NCBI GenBank assembly: GCA_946482325.1
Contig: CAMLRA010000175.1
Location: 1 to 8,260, forward strand
Direction: 5' to 3'
DNA: 8,260 bases
DNA from: an uncultured Chromatiaceae bacterium
GTDB taxonomy: Bacteria > Pseudomonadota > Gammaproteobacteria > Enterobacterales > Alteromonadaceae
This document shows positions 1 through 5,434 of this stretch, one piece after another (positions within the stretch are counted from its first letter, which is position 1; every line of letters starts with the position of its first letter). The position numbers and the translations under genes are program-made. Under the pieces are notes generated by a model that was not told the DNA's origin, made no database searches, and was given only the letters and a program-made list of their open reading frames with translations.

Positions 1-1205
1 CGGTTATTGCGACGTTGCTCAAAACTGTCGACCGGGTCGGCCAGATGCCAGGCCACCAGCGTACAGAGTTTGCCCATTTGTGGCGCAGTGCTGCCGGTCG
101 GCGCAACATTAGGAATTTCTAAATCCGGCGTGCCGCTATCGTCTGCGCCTTCATAGCGTACGTCCATATAAAACAGCATGCGGGCGACGTCACCTTTGAC
201 TGCAGCACGCGGTTCAAAGCTGTCACTGTCGGTTTTATTGGCCGGCGCTTCAGTCACTGCAGTGCCACCGTTATCAAAGTCTTTATTGCCGCGGGTCGAA
301 TTCAGCGATACATCCTCCGGTCTTAAATGATGTAAATCGGTATGGGCATATTGCGATTCATCCGGAAAACCATGGCTTTTGGCCCAGACGTGTTCGCGGT
401 TCCAGGCATCCAGCGAGCTTGAAGTGCCGGCGCGGAAAGTTTTTGCCTGAGAGCGGCCGGCATACAACAAAATCACATTGCTGGTGTTGGCTGGATCTTC
501 GTCGGTGTAGCTAATCGCATCCCAGACTTCGGCATAGCTAAAACGCAAATGACCGCGCAGTACATTATTCAGCGCGGTTTTTAACGCTTCGCCGCTTTTG
601 CCGCTGGTATTAACGTAATAAGTGGGCAGATTGATAGTGTCGCCGGTGCCACCACCGGTATCGCCACCGCCGGTATCACCGCCGCCACAGCTGGCAGTGA
701 AAGCGCCAGTGCCCGGATTGCCGGCGTTGCTGCTGACCTGCCAGTCGCTGACCGTATTGCTGTCGGCGACGTTTTTGCGCGCCAGCGATTTATCAATGGC
801 TTCAATAGACCAGCCACTGATGGCGTTTTCAAAGGCGACTGAATCCAGTTCGGTAGTGCCCTGGCGTAATTTGACATAATCGCCGCTGTTACCCAGCGCC
901 AAAGTCAGGCCGGACTGATTGGCAGCTTTGCCGGTTAAGCTCTGCAGCGCAGCGCTATTTTTCGCCACAACAAAATAACTGCCGGCGCCGATGCTGCCGG
1001 TTAAATTAAAGCTGCCACCATTGTCGGCCAGGCTATAGCCGTTCAGGCTGACCGCACTGCAGCCATCATTATAAATCTCGACAAATTCTTCGGTACTGTC
1101 GTTATTGGGTGCGTCATACAGCACCTCAGTGATCATCAGCTTGGCCTGCGCCTGCATGGCACAGCACAGCGCCAGGACGGTGAATATCGGGGTAACAGGT
1201 TTCAT
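1..1205 (-). CDS. Secreted endonuclease I family nuclease with N-terminal lamin-tail domain (3' end beyond window edge)
   Basis: The 401 codons read from the ATG at 1205 are open to the left edge, so the C-terminus is missing. Residues 1-21 form a signal peptide ending in AQA. Residues 22 to about 140 (ITEVLYDAP, EFVEIYN, LNGYSLAD, YFVVA) match a lamin-tail-like beta domain. Residues 174-189 are a Gly/Asp/Thr linker. From about 193 the protein is endonuclease I-like, with WNREHVWAKSHGF at 268-280, DLHHLRP at 290-296, LNSTRGN at 301-307 and DPVDSFEQRRN at 390-400. By analogy with Vibrio Vvn and EndA, E271, H272 and N302 should be the metal ligands and general base of a beta-beta-alpha-metal, non-specific DNase/RNase. 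C48 and C173 could form a disulfide. An AGAGGA Shine-Dalgarno lies 5 nt before the ATG and supports this start. The likely role is extracellular or periplasmic nucleic acid degradation for nutrients or biofilm turnover (inference). Confidence 0.92.
   Translation of the reverse strand, partial: MKPVTPIFTVLALCCAMQAQAKLMITEVLYDAPNNDSTEEFVEIYNDGCSAVSLNGYSLADNGGSFNLTGSIGAGSYFVVAKNSAALQSLTGKAANQSGLTLALGNSGDYVKLRQGTTELDSVAFENAISGWSIEAIDKSLARKNVADSNTVSDWQVSSNAGNPGTGAFTASCGGGDTGGGDTGGGTGDTINLPTYYVNTSGKSGEALKTALNNVLRGHLRFSYAEVWDAISYTDEDPANTSNVILLYAGRSQAKTFRAGTSSSLDAWNREHVWAKSHGFPDESQYAHTDLHHLRPEDVSLNSTRGNKDFDNGGTAVTEAPANKTDSDSFEPRAAVKGDVARMLFYMDVRYEGADDSGTPDLEIPNVAPTGSTAPQMGKLCTLVAWHLADPVDSFEQRRNN
649..687 (-). 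repeat. 15-bp tandem repeat coding for the Gly/Asp/Thr linker of the nuclease
   Basis: Two 15-bp units (649-663 and 664-678) differ at only two positions, and a partial third unit follows at 679-687. Read on the minus strand they encode repeated GGGDT. The repeat joins the lamin-tail domain to the catalytic domain, so it is a flexible spacer. Such short in-frame units can vary in copy number between strains (inference). Confidence 0.75.
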
Positions 1206-1218
1206 GGAGTCCTCTGGT

Positions 1219-1254
1219 TTGATGGGGTTATCTGATAACAACCTACCCCATCAA
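1219..1254 (-). promoter_or_regulatory. Strong stem-loop in the nuclease leader, just upstream of its Shine-Dalgarno
   Basis: Ten bases at 1219-1228 (TTGATGGGGT) are the exact reverse complement of 1245-1254, leaving a 16-nt loop. Part of the loop can pair in an alternative way: GGTT at 1226-1229 with AACC at 1240-1243. A second small inverted repeat, TTATC-T-GATAA, spans 1228-1238. In the minus-strand transcript the stem ends a few bases before the AGAGGA ribosome site. No T-tract follows, so it is not a normal intrinsic terminator. It could be a translational control or mRNA-stability element, or a DNA operator. The function is unknown. Confidence 0.5.
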
Positions 1255-1377
1255 TATGACATTTCTCTTAAATTAGCAACATCTTACCTATATCCACACC
1301 AGCAACTGCAGATAGATTTACAAAGCCATCACAGCTGCAGTAGTCTGCAGTTCAAGCCACAGCAAAAAAGGACGAAC

Positions 1378-1704
1378 ATGGACAACCTGCATAACCCAAA
1401 TCAAGACAGCAAAAATATCGCCGCGATCACCCACATTGCAGCGATTTTCTTCGCCTTTCTGGCGCCATTGGCGGTGTATCTGTTGAAAAGTGACGACCTG
1501 TTTGTGAAAGAAACCGCCAAGGAATGCCTGAACTTCGCCATTACCGTGTTGCTGGTCTATGTGGTGCTCGGCATCAGCATTGTCGGCCTCAGCCTGATGC
1601 CGCTGTTGTGGTTTGTCACCGTCGTGTTGTATGTGTTGGCGGCAAAAAGCGCCACTGAAGGCCAGATCTTCCGCTTCCCGCTGACCTGGCGGTTACTGAA
1701 ATAA
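1378..1704 (+). CDS. DUF4870-type small inner-membrane protein
   Basis: This 108-residue protein has an asparagine-rich N-terminus and three predicted membrane helices at about 14-36, 51-71 and 73-89. The pattern NIAAITHIAAIFF, then FVKETAKECLNFAIT at 42-56, then a C-terminal 'AAKSATEGQIFRFPLTWRLLK' type ending at 88-108, matches the DUF4870 (Tic20-like) family, which is typically 100-130 residues. The family's role is not established. The start at 1378 is chosen over an upstream in-frame ATG at 1105, because AAGGA at 1368-1372 lies 5 nt before it and the longer reading runs through the nuclease gene and its leader. The gene is divergent from the nuclease and ends 4 bp from the convergent esterase stop. 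No clear terminator separates the two. Confidence 0.85.
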   Translation: MDNLHNPNQDSKNIAAITHIAAIFFAFLAPLAVYLLKSDDLFVKETAKECLNFAITVLLVYVVLGISIVGLSLMPLLWFVTVVLYVLAAKSATEGQIFRFPLTWRLLK

Positions 1705-1708
1705 AGGC

Positions 1709-2542
1709 TCAGGGATTTTTATACAACCACAATACGGCCTGGCGGAACTCAGCCGCCCAGGCCGCTTCGTTATGCCCGGCCTCGGCTGACAAGCTGAACT
1801 GACGTTGCCCTGCACTGGCCGGCAACTTGTCAACCGCCTGATAAACCTGCTGGGCTTGTGTTGCCATCTCGCCCCCTTCACTGCCACCGACATAAAAATA
1901 CCAGCGGGCATTGGCCGGCACCGGGCTTTGTTGATAACGCTGTACCTGCTCAGCGGTGATCCAATAAGACGGCGAAAAAATACCGATTTTGCTAAAGGTC
2001 TCCGGAGCCTCCAGCGCGGCAAAATGACTGAATAAACCACCCATCGAACTGCCCATCAGACCGGTATTTGCCGCATCCGGCAGTGTGCGGTATTGACTGT
2101 CGATATAAGGTTTCACCACATCGCGCAGCAAGGCTAAATACGCTTGGGCTTCGGATTTACCATATTCGGCATGGTCCAGCGGGTTCAATTCCGTCATGCG
2201 GTGCTCGCCGCCATTGTCGATACCCACGACAATCAATTCGAGCAGTCCTTCCGCGGCCAGCTGGTTCAGGATCTCATCGACCTGCCATTCGCCGGCGTAA
2301 CTAGTACTTTTATCAAACAGGTTCTGGCCATCGTGCATGTACAACACCGGGTAACGCTGGGTGTTGCTGGCATAATCCGGCGGCAGATAAAGCCGCACCG
2401 TGCGTTGCCGGTTCAGGCCTGGAATGGTGAACGGCTGGGTCAGCACAGTGACATTGGCGGCCGCACTGGGCGAGCGGTCGGGCTCTGGGGTACAGCTGGC
2501 GCAAGCCAGCAATAAAACGATGAGGGAAAGCGGATTTTTCAT
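1709..2542 (-). CDS. Lipoprotein alpha/beta-hydrolase, esterase D (PF00756) family
   Basis: This 277-residue protein starts with a lipoprotein-like signal (MKNPLSLIVLLLACASC). C14 best fits a lipobox (L-L-A-C) and C17 is an alternative, so it is probably membrane-anchored in the envelope. The body is a putative esterase of the family that includes enterochelin and feruloyl esterases. It shows RTVRLYLPPDY at 47-57, YPVLYMHDGQNLFD at 64-77 and the nucleophile elbow GSSMGG at 164-169 with Ser166. The probable catalytic His is H257 in EAGHNEAAW, and the acid may lie near E223 in the GGSEGGE segment. The substrate cannot be told; carbohydrate esters, feruloyl groups and siderophore esters are all known in the family. 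The ribosome site is weak (CAGG about 8 nt upstream) and overlaps the base of a strong hairpin. The barrel-protein gene lies 65 bp upstream on the same strand, so cotranscription is possible. Confidence 0.88.
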   Translation of the reverse strand: MKNPLSLIVLLLACASCTPEPDRSPSAAANVTVLTQPFTIPGLNRQRTVRLYLPPDYASNTQRYPVLYMHDGQNLFDKSTSYAGEWQVDEILNQLAAEGLLELIVVGIDNGGEHRMTELNPLDHAEYGKSEAQAYLALLRDVVKPYIDSQYRTLPDAANTGLMGSSMGGLFSHFAALEAPETFSKIGIFSPSYWITAEQVQRYQQSPVPANARWYFYVGGSEGGEMATQAQQVYQAVDKLPASAGQRQFSLSAEAGHNEAAWAAEFRQAVLWLYKNP

Positions 2543-2551
2543 GGTGCATGC

Positions 2552-2587
2552 CTGCTGCGGAAGGATAAACCCAGCCTACCGCAGCAG
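2552..2587 (-). promoter_or_regulatory. Stem-loop between the barrel-protein gene and the esterase start
   Basis: CTGCTGCGG at 2552-2560 is the exact reverse complement of 2579-2587. After one A/A mismatch, three more pairs (AGG with CCT) extend the stem. The hairpin lies in the 65-bp gap between the two minus-strand genes. Its 3' arm on the minus strand runs into the CAGG that is the only ribosome-site candidate of the esterase. No T-tract follows, so a control of translation or an mRNA-processing site is more likely than termination. The function is inferred only from position. Confidence 0.5.
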
Positions 2588-2607
2588 TATAGAATTCACC
2601 AGTCAGA

Positions 2608-3135
2608 TCAGAAGCGGTAACCCAGGCTCAAACGGAAGGTGTCGGCCTGCAGCTCGTCCTTTTTAAATAAATGCACCACTTCAGCCCGGCCAAACCAACG
2701 CTCGTTAAAGTTCTGCTCCAGACCCAGGCCAAGCAGCGCGTGCAGCTGCGTGTCGTCTGCTGCGGTGGTTTTTTTATTAACTGTGATGTGAGCCTGATGG
2801 TTGAGCTGGCTGACGCCGGCACGATAATACAGCACAGTGGTGTCGTTCAGCCTGGTTTTACCCAGTGCAGCCAGCGTCACGGCTGTCGTGTCCAAACCAA
2901 CAGTGATACCGTCTTCACTTTCTTCTTTATCAAACAGCTGTTCAGCAGTCAGTTCAGCGGACCATTGGCTGTTGATGACATAACCCAGACCCAGCTGATA
3001 ACCGCTGTCACTCAGGTCATAAGGTTCGCCCGTGCGGCTATATTGCAAACCCGCGGTGCTGTAGATATCGGTCGCAGCCATTGCCGGCCCTGCAAACGCG
3101 GCCAGCAACATTGCGACCGTTAACATCTTTTGCAT
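2608..3135 (-). CDS. Small outer-membrane beta-barrel protein (OmpA-like/OMP_b-brl type)
   Basis: This 175-residue precursor has a signal peptide MQKMLTVAMLLAAFAGPAMA cleaved after residue 20, giving a mature protein of about 155 residues. The mature chain alternates polar and hydrophobic residues in strand-sized blocks (GYQLGLGYVI at 45-54, WSAELTAEQLF at 58-68, TAVTLAALGKT at 84-94, VLYYRAGVSQL at 101-111, ALLGLGLEQNF at 133-143, FRLSLGYRF at 167-175). It ends in an aromatic Phe, as expected for BAM-dependent insertion. The length fits an eight-stranded barrel of the OmpX/OmpW class. No specific ligand or transport role can be read. AAGGA lies 7-8 nt before the ATG and supports the start. 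The esterase follows on the same strand. Confidence 0.82.
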   Translation of the reverse strand: MQKMLTVAMLLAAFAGPAMAATDIYSTAGLQYSRTGEPYDLSDSGYQLGLGYVINSQWSAELTAEQLFDKEESEDGITVGLDTTAVTLAALGKTRLNDTTVLYYRAGVSQLNHQAHITVNKKTTAADDTQLHALLGLGLEQNFNERWFGRAEVVHLFKKDELQADTFRLSLGYRF

Positions 3136-3170
3136 AAAAACTTCCTTTTAGGGGACAAAAATCGGCGGCA

Positions 3171-3200
3171 ACCTTAGCCTAAAAGCCACAGTGCCGGCAA
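3171..3200 (-). promoter_or_regulatory. Candidate sigma70 promoter of the barrel-protein gene
   Basis: On the minus strand TTGCCG (3200-3195) and TAAGGT (3176-3171) are separated by 18 bp, about 36 bp upstream of the ATG at 3135. Both boxes are poor matches, so this is only the best candidate in the leader. Confidence 0.22.
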
Positions 3201-3273
3201 GCCGCAGCACAGCTGACCACAGCTTTTTGCCGAATATCCGCGCATAAAGCCGGATTTCACATTTTTACACTGA

Positions 3274-3301
3274 TTTGCCGGCTTTGTTGGCATGCTGTAT
3301 T
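3274..3301 (+). promoter_or_regulatory. Candidate extended -10 promoter of the Imm-like gene
   Basis: TGTATT at 3296-3301 is preceded by TG and one base (3293-3295), the extended -10 pattern. The -35 region (TTTGCC/TTGCCG around 3274-3280) is weak with 15-16 bp spacing. A start near 3308 would leave a leader of roughly 27 nt before the ATG at 3335. Confidence is low. Confidence 0.28.
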
Positions 3302-3334
3302 CAACAAATCCCCGTAGATCCGAAGGAGTGAATC

Positions 3335-3589
3335 ATGAATGAAATCATGCAAGTTTTTCAAAATGCCAGCCCAATGTTCTGGGCCACTTTAATTCCACTG
3401 GTGCTGTTTATCTGGTTTTTGCCGGTGATCCTGGCGGCGTTTTTTAACCGGCCGCATCTGAAATATATCGCCATCGCCGCTGTGCCGGCCGGCATGTCAT
3501 TTATTGCCTGGGGCGCTTTGTTGGTCTGGGCTTGCAGCGGTAAAGTCACCGGTCGTTTTGCCCAGAAGTTTGAAAACTTACCCAAGTAA
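3335..3589 (+). CDS. Small two-helix membrane protein, superinfection-immunity (Imm)-like
   Basis: This 84-residue protein has two predicted membrane helices, at about 15-36 and 43-66. WFLPVILAAFFNRPH at 27-41 followed by a second helix ending FIAWGALLVWACS at 56-68 resembles the pattern of PF14373, the family named after the T4 Imm protein that blocks DNA entry by superinfecting phage. The match is by eye. The lysine-rich tail (GRFAQKFENLPK) is predicted cytoplasmic. A strong AAGGAG at 3323-3328 lies 6 nt before the ATG at 3335; a second ATG at 3347 is less likely. The gene stands alone, divergent from the barrel gene, and ends in a strong terminator, so it is probably its own transcription unit. 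Most chromosomal members have no proven phage role, so immunity is not claimed here. Confidence 0.72.
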   Translation: MNEIMQVFQNASPMFWATLIPLVLFIWFLPVILAAFFNRPHLKYIAIAAVPAGMSFIAWGALLVWACSGKVTGRFAQKFENLPK

Positions 3590-3603
3590 GCCGCGAACAA
3601 ATC

Positions 3604-3629
3604 ATAAGGGCGCTATAAAGCGCCCTTAT
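3604..3629. terminator. Bidirectional intrinsic terminator between the Imm-like gene and the chemoreceptor
   Basis: ATAAGGGCGCT at 3604-3614 and its exact reverse complement at 3619-3629 form an 11-bp perfect stem with a 4-nt ATAA loop. It lies between two converging stops (3589 and 3647). The A/T outer pairs supply a short U-rich 3' side in either direction, which suits a shared terminator. Confidence 0.85.
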
Positions 3630-3646
3630 TGTCATCATGCCACCGC

Positions 3647-5260
3647 TTAGCTGACTTTAAACTTACCAACCAGACCAAATAGCATCTGCGCCAGAGAGCT
3701 GATTTCATTGGATAACTGGTCGTTCTTTTTCGCCACTTCACCGGCCGCCAGCGCCTGGTCATTCAGCGCATACAGATTTTTACTGATCTCCTCCGACACT
3801 GTAGTTTGCTGCTCCGTCGCGGCGGCGGTGCGCACGGCCATATCGTTCACCTGCAAACTGGATTGCATAATGTCCTGAAACACCTGGGCTGCCTGGGCAA
3901 AGTTGCCGACCGTCAGGTCTGCATTGCCTTTACCGCTGCCAATGGCCTGCCGCGATTCAGTCACCCGCAGATGCAATTGCTCAATCATTTGCTGAATATG
4001 ATTGGTGCTTTGTTGGGTGCGGGAGGCCAGTGTGCGGACTTCGTCGGCGACAACAGCAAAACCGCGGCCATGCTCGCCGGCCCGCGCCGCTTCAATGGCT
4101 GCGTTCAGTGCCAACAGGTTAGTCTGATCGGCAATGCTGCGGATGACTTCCAGCACCGACGAAATAGTCGAGGAACTTTGCTCCAGCTCTTCGGCGGCTC
4201 CCAGCGCCTGATCCACATCACGGGTTAAGTTCTGCATGCTGCTGTTGACGACTTTCACCACTTCCAGCCCCTGGCCGGCGCTACGTTTGGCTTGTTCTGA
4301 GACTTGGGCTGTATCCGTTGCAACCTGCGCCATTTCTTTGTTGGCCATCGCCATTTCATGCACTGCGCTGACGATAGAATCAGATGCGGTATTCAGTGAC
4401 TGGGTGATAGCACTGGTGCGGTCCGCCGACTCCGATAAGTGGCCGGTGAGCTGACTAAGCTGATTAGCCTGACGCAAAATCGCAGCGATCATCTCGCATT
4501 GTTTGCTGATAAAGTTATTAAATTCATTCGCTAAATCAGCTACTTCGTCTTTGGTATCAATATGCAGCCGCGCCGTTAAATCACCGTCGCCATTGGCAAT
4601 ATCACTCAGGCGTGCCGATAAAGTGCGGATTTGTTCGGCCAGTTTTTTCGGCCCCTGATAGCTAAACCAGCCGGCGACGACCAGCAATAAAAAAGACAGG
4701 CCATAGACCCAGGCCTTAGTCGAGGCAATATTGCCACTAAGCTCGGCCTGTTCCTGCTCGGAGCGCGACAAAGCAGCTTCACCGGCTTTATCTAACACGT
4801 CCCGCAACGCAGAAAATTCGGTTTGTTCCTGCGCCGCGAGCGCGTCTTTTTGTGCCGCATCCTGATTATCGAGCAAAGTGACTGCACTTTGTTGCCAGCG
4901 GTTAAACTGGGCGTCGAAACCGGAAAAACGTCCGGTGACATCAGGATAGGCTTTAAGCAACGCTAAATACTGGTCAAACCGTTCTTTAACCTGCGCCGCG
5001 TTATCGGCAAAATCTTTACGTTCGGCCACTGGATCACCAACGCCGCTGAGTAAATGGGTCGTTGCCAATTTCGCCTGATAGATATCTCGATCGGCGTTTA
5101 ACACCAAAGAAATAGCCTGCAAAAATTTCTCAGCCTGAACCTCAAGCGCCTTGTGTTGCATCGAAATCAGGCTGCTGAACATTAACATCACCGTGAGCAG
5201 GCTGACGCCTAACATCACCACCGGAATACTGCTTTTCACTCTGATACTTTGCCAGTTCAT
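3647..5260 (-). CDS. Methyl-accepting chemotaxis protein (transmembrane chemoreceptor)
   Basis: From the ATG at 5260 this is a 537-residue receptor. It has TM1 at about 13-33, a helical periplasmic sensor at 34-183 (four-helix-bundle-like, ligand unknown) and TM2 at about 184-200. A HAMP segment follows at about 201-254 ([31 protein letters not shown]). The cytoplasmic signalling bundle contains the highly conserved hairpin tip at about 376-412 ([21 protein letters not shown] and [15 protein letters not shown]), which contacts CheA and CheW. Glu/Gln pairs such as EELEQ and TEQQTT are likely methylation sites. There is no C-terminal NWETF-type CheR tether. An in-frame ATG at 5284 would add 8 residues but has no ribosome site, whereas AGAGG lies about 8 nt before 5260. 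The gene is divergent from the ROK regulator, which may control it (inference). Confidence 0.96.
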   Translation of the reverse strand: MNWQSIRVKSSIPVVMLGVSLLTVMLMFSSLISMQHKALEVQAEKFLQAISLVLNADRDIYQAKLATTHLLSGVGDPVAERKDFADNAAQVKERFDQYLALLKAYPDVTGRFSGFDAQFNRWQQSAVTLLDNQDAAQKDALAAQEQTEFSALRDVLDKAGEAALSRSEQEQAELSGNIASTKAWVYGLSFLLLVVAGWFSYQGPKKLAEQIRTLSARLSDIANGDGDLTARLHIDTKDEVADLANEFNNFISKQCEMIAAILRQANQLSQLTGHLSESADRTSAITQSLNTASDSIVSAVHEMAMANKEMAQVATDTAQVSEQAKRSAGQGLEVVKVVNSSMQNLTRDVDQALGAAEELEQSSSTISSVLEVIRSIADQTNLLALNAAIEAARAGEHGRGFAVVADEVRTLASRTQQSTNHIQQMIEQLHLRVTESRQAIGSGKGNADLTVGNFAQAAQVFQDIMQSSLQVNDMAVRTAAATEQQTTVSEEISKNLYALNDQALAAGEVAKKNDQLSNEISSLAQMLFGLVGKFKVS

Positions 5261-5284
5261 CTTCGTTGCCTCTGTCCTGATCAT

Positions 5285-5303
5285 GGCCGGTCAAGCGCCG
5301 GCC
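5285..5303 (-). promoter_or_regulatory. Small GC-rich hairpin in the chemoreceptor leader
   Basis: GGCCGG at 5285-5290 pairs with CCGGCC at 5298-5303 around a 7-nt loop, about 25 bp upstream of the chosen ATG at 5260. It covers the alternative upstream ATG (5284) at its edge, a further reason to doubt that start. No other role can be shown. Confidence 0.35.
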
Positions 5304-5330
5304 TGGTGTTTAACGGATGGGGTACAAAAC

Positions 5331-5358
5331 AGTATGGCTGGCCAATCAGGAACTGCAA
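5331..5358 (-). promoter_or_regulatory. Candidate sigma70 promoter of the chemoreceptor gene
   Basis: On the minus strand TTGCAG (5358-5353) and CATACT (5336-5331) are spaced 16 bp apart. They would place the transcript start near 5325, with a leader of about 65 nt. No FliA-type TAAA-N15-GCCGATAA promoter was found. The -35 box lies within the palindrome at 5354-5365. Confidence 0.3.
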
Positions 5359-5365
5359 ATTTGCA
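5354..5365. promoter_or_regulatory. Perfect 12-bp palindrome between divergent regulator and chemoreceptor (possible operator)
   Basis: TGCAAATTTGCA is its own reverse complement. It sits about 70 bp before the GTG at 5435 and 94 bp before the ATG at 5260. It overlaps the -35 boxes of the candidate promoters in both directions, as an operator of a divergent regulator would. Assignment to the ROK protein is inference. Confidence 0.4.
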
Positions 5366-5391
5366 AATGAATCAGCCAGATGCGCTATGAT
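5361..5391 (+). promoter_or_regulatory. Candidate sigma70 promoter of the ROK regulator
   Basis: TATGAT at 5386-5391 is a five-of-six match to the -10 box. TTGCAA at 5361-5366 could be the -35 box, but the 19-bp spacing is long. A start near 5398 would leave about 37 nt before the GTG at 5435. It would also exclude the upstream ATG at 5387, which overlaps the -10 box. Confidence 0.3.
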
Positions 5392-5434
5392 GCCATTTTG
5401 CCAAGTGGCCAGAATTCAAAGGGACCATCCGACT

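Noticed and set aside
622..879. Open frame on the plus strand across the nuclease linker, rich in Pro and Ser
   Set aside because: It is antisense to the well-supported nuclease frame, and its proline-rich start is simply the complement of the GGGDT repeat. No ribosome site is seen.
1306..1350. Three CTGCAG hexamers within 45 bp upstream of the DUF4870-type gene
   Set aside because: Spacing is irregular and no longer shared unit surrounds them. Short GC-rich palindromes of this kind are common in the window, so no site can be claimed.
1105..1377. N-terminal extension of the DUF4870-type gene to an upstream ATG
   Set aside because: The extension overlaps the nuclease signal-peptide region antisense and crosses the leader hairpin. 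It has no family similarity, and the ATG at 1378 has a good ribosome site.
1693..2549. Several additional open frames on both strands over the esterase gene
   Set aside because: They are out-of-frame readings of a gene whose catalytic motifs are clear. They carry no recognizable domains or ribosome sites.
3211..3228. AGCTG-ACCA-CAGCT hairpin followed by TTTTT, terminator-like on the plus strand
   Set aside because: The stem has only five pairs, and no plus-strand gene lies upstream for it to terminate.
5249..5434. Longer N-terminus for the ROK regulator from in-frame ATGs at 5249 or 5387
   Set aside because: The first would overlap the start of the chemoreceptor gene and cross the intergenic palindrome. 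The second overlaps a good -10 box. Neither has a ribosome site, and the added residues do not look like ROK.
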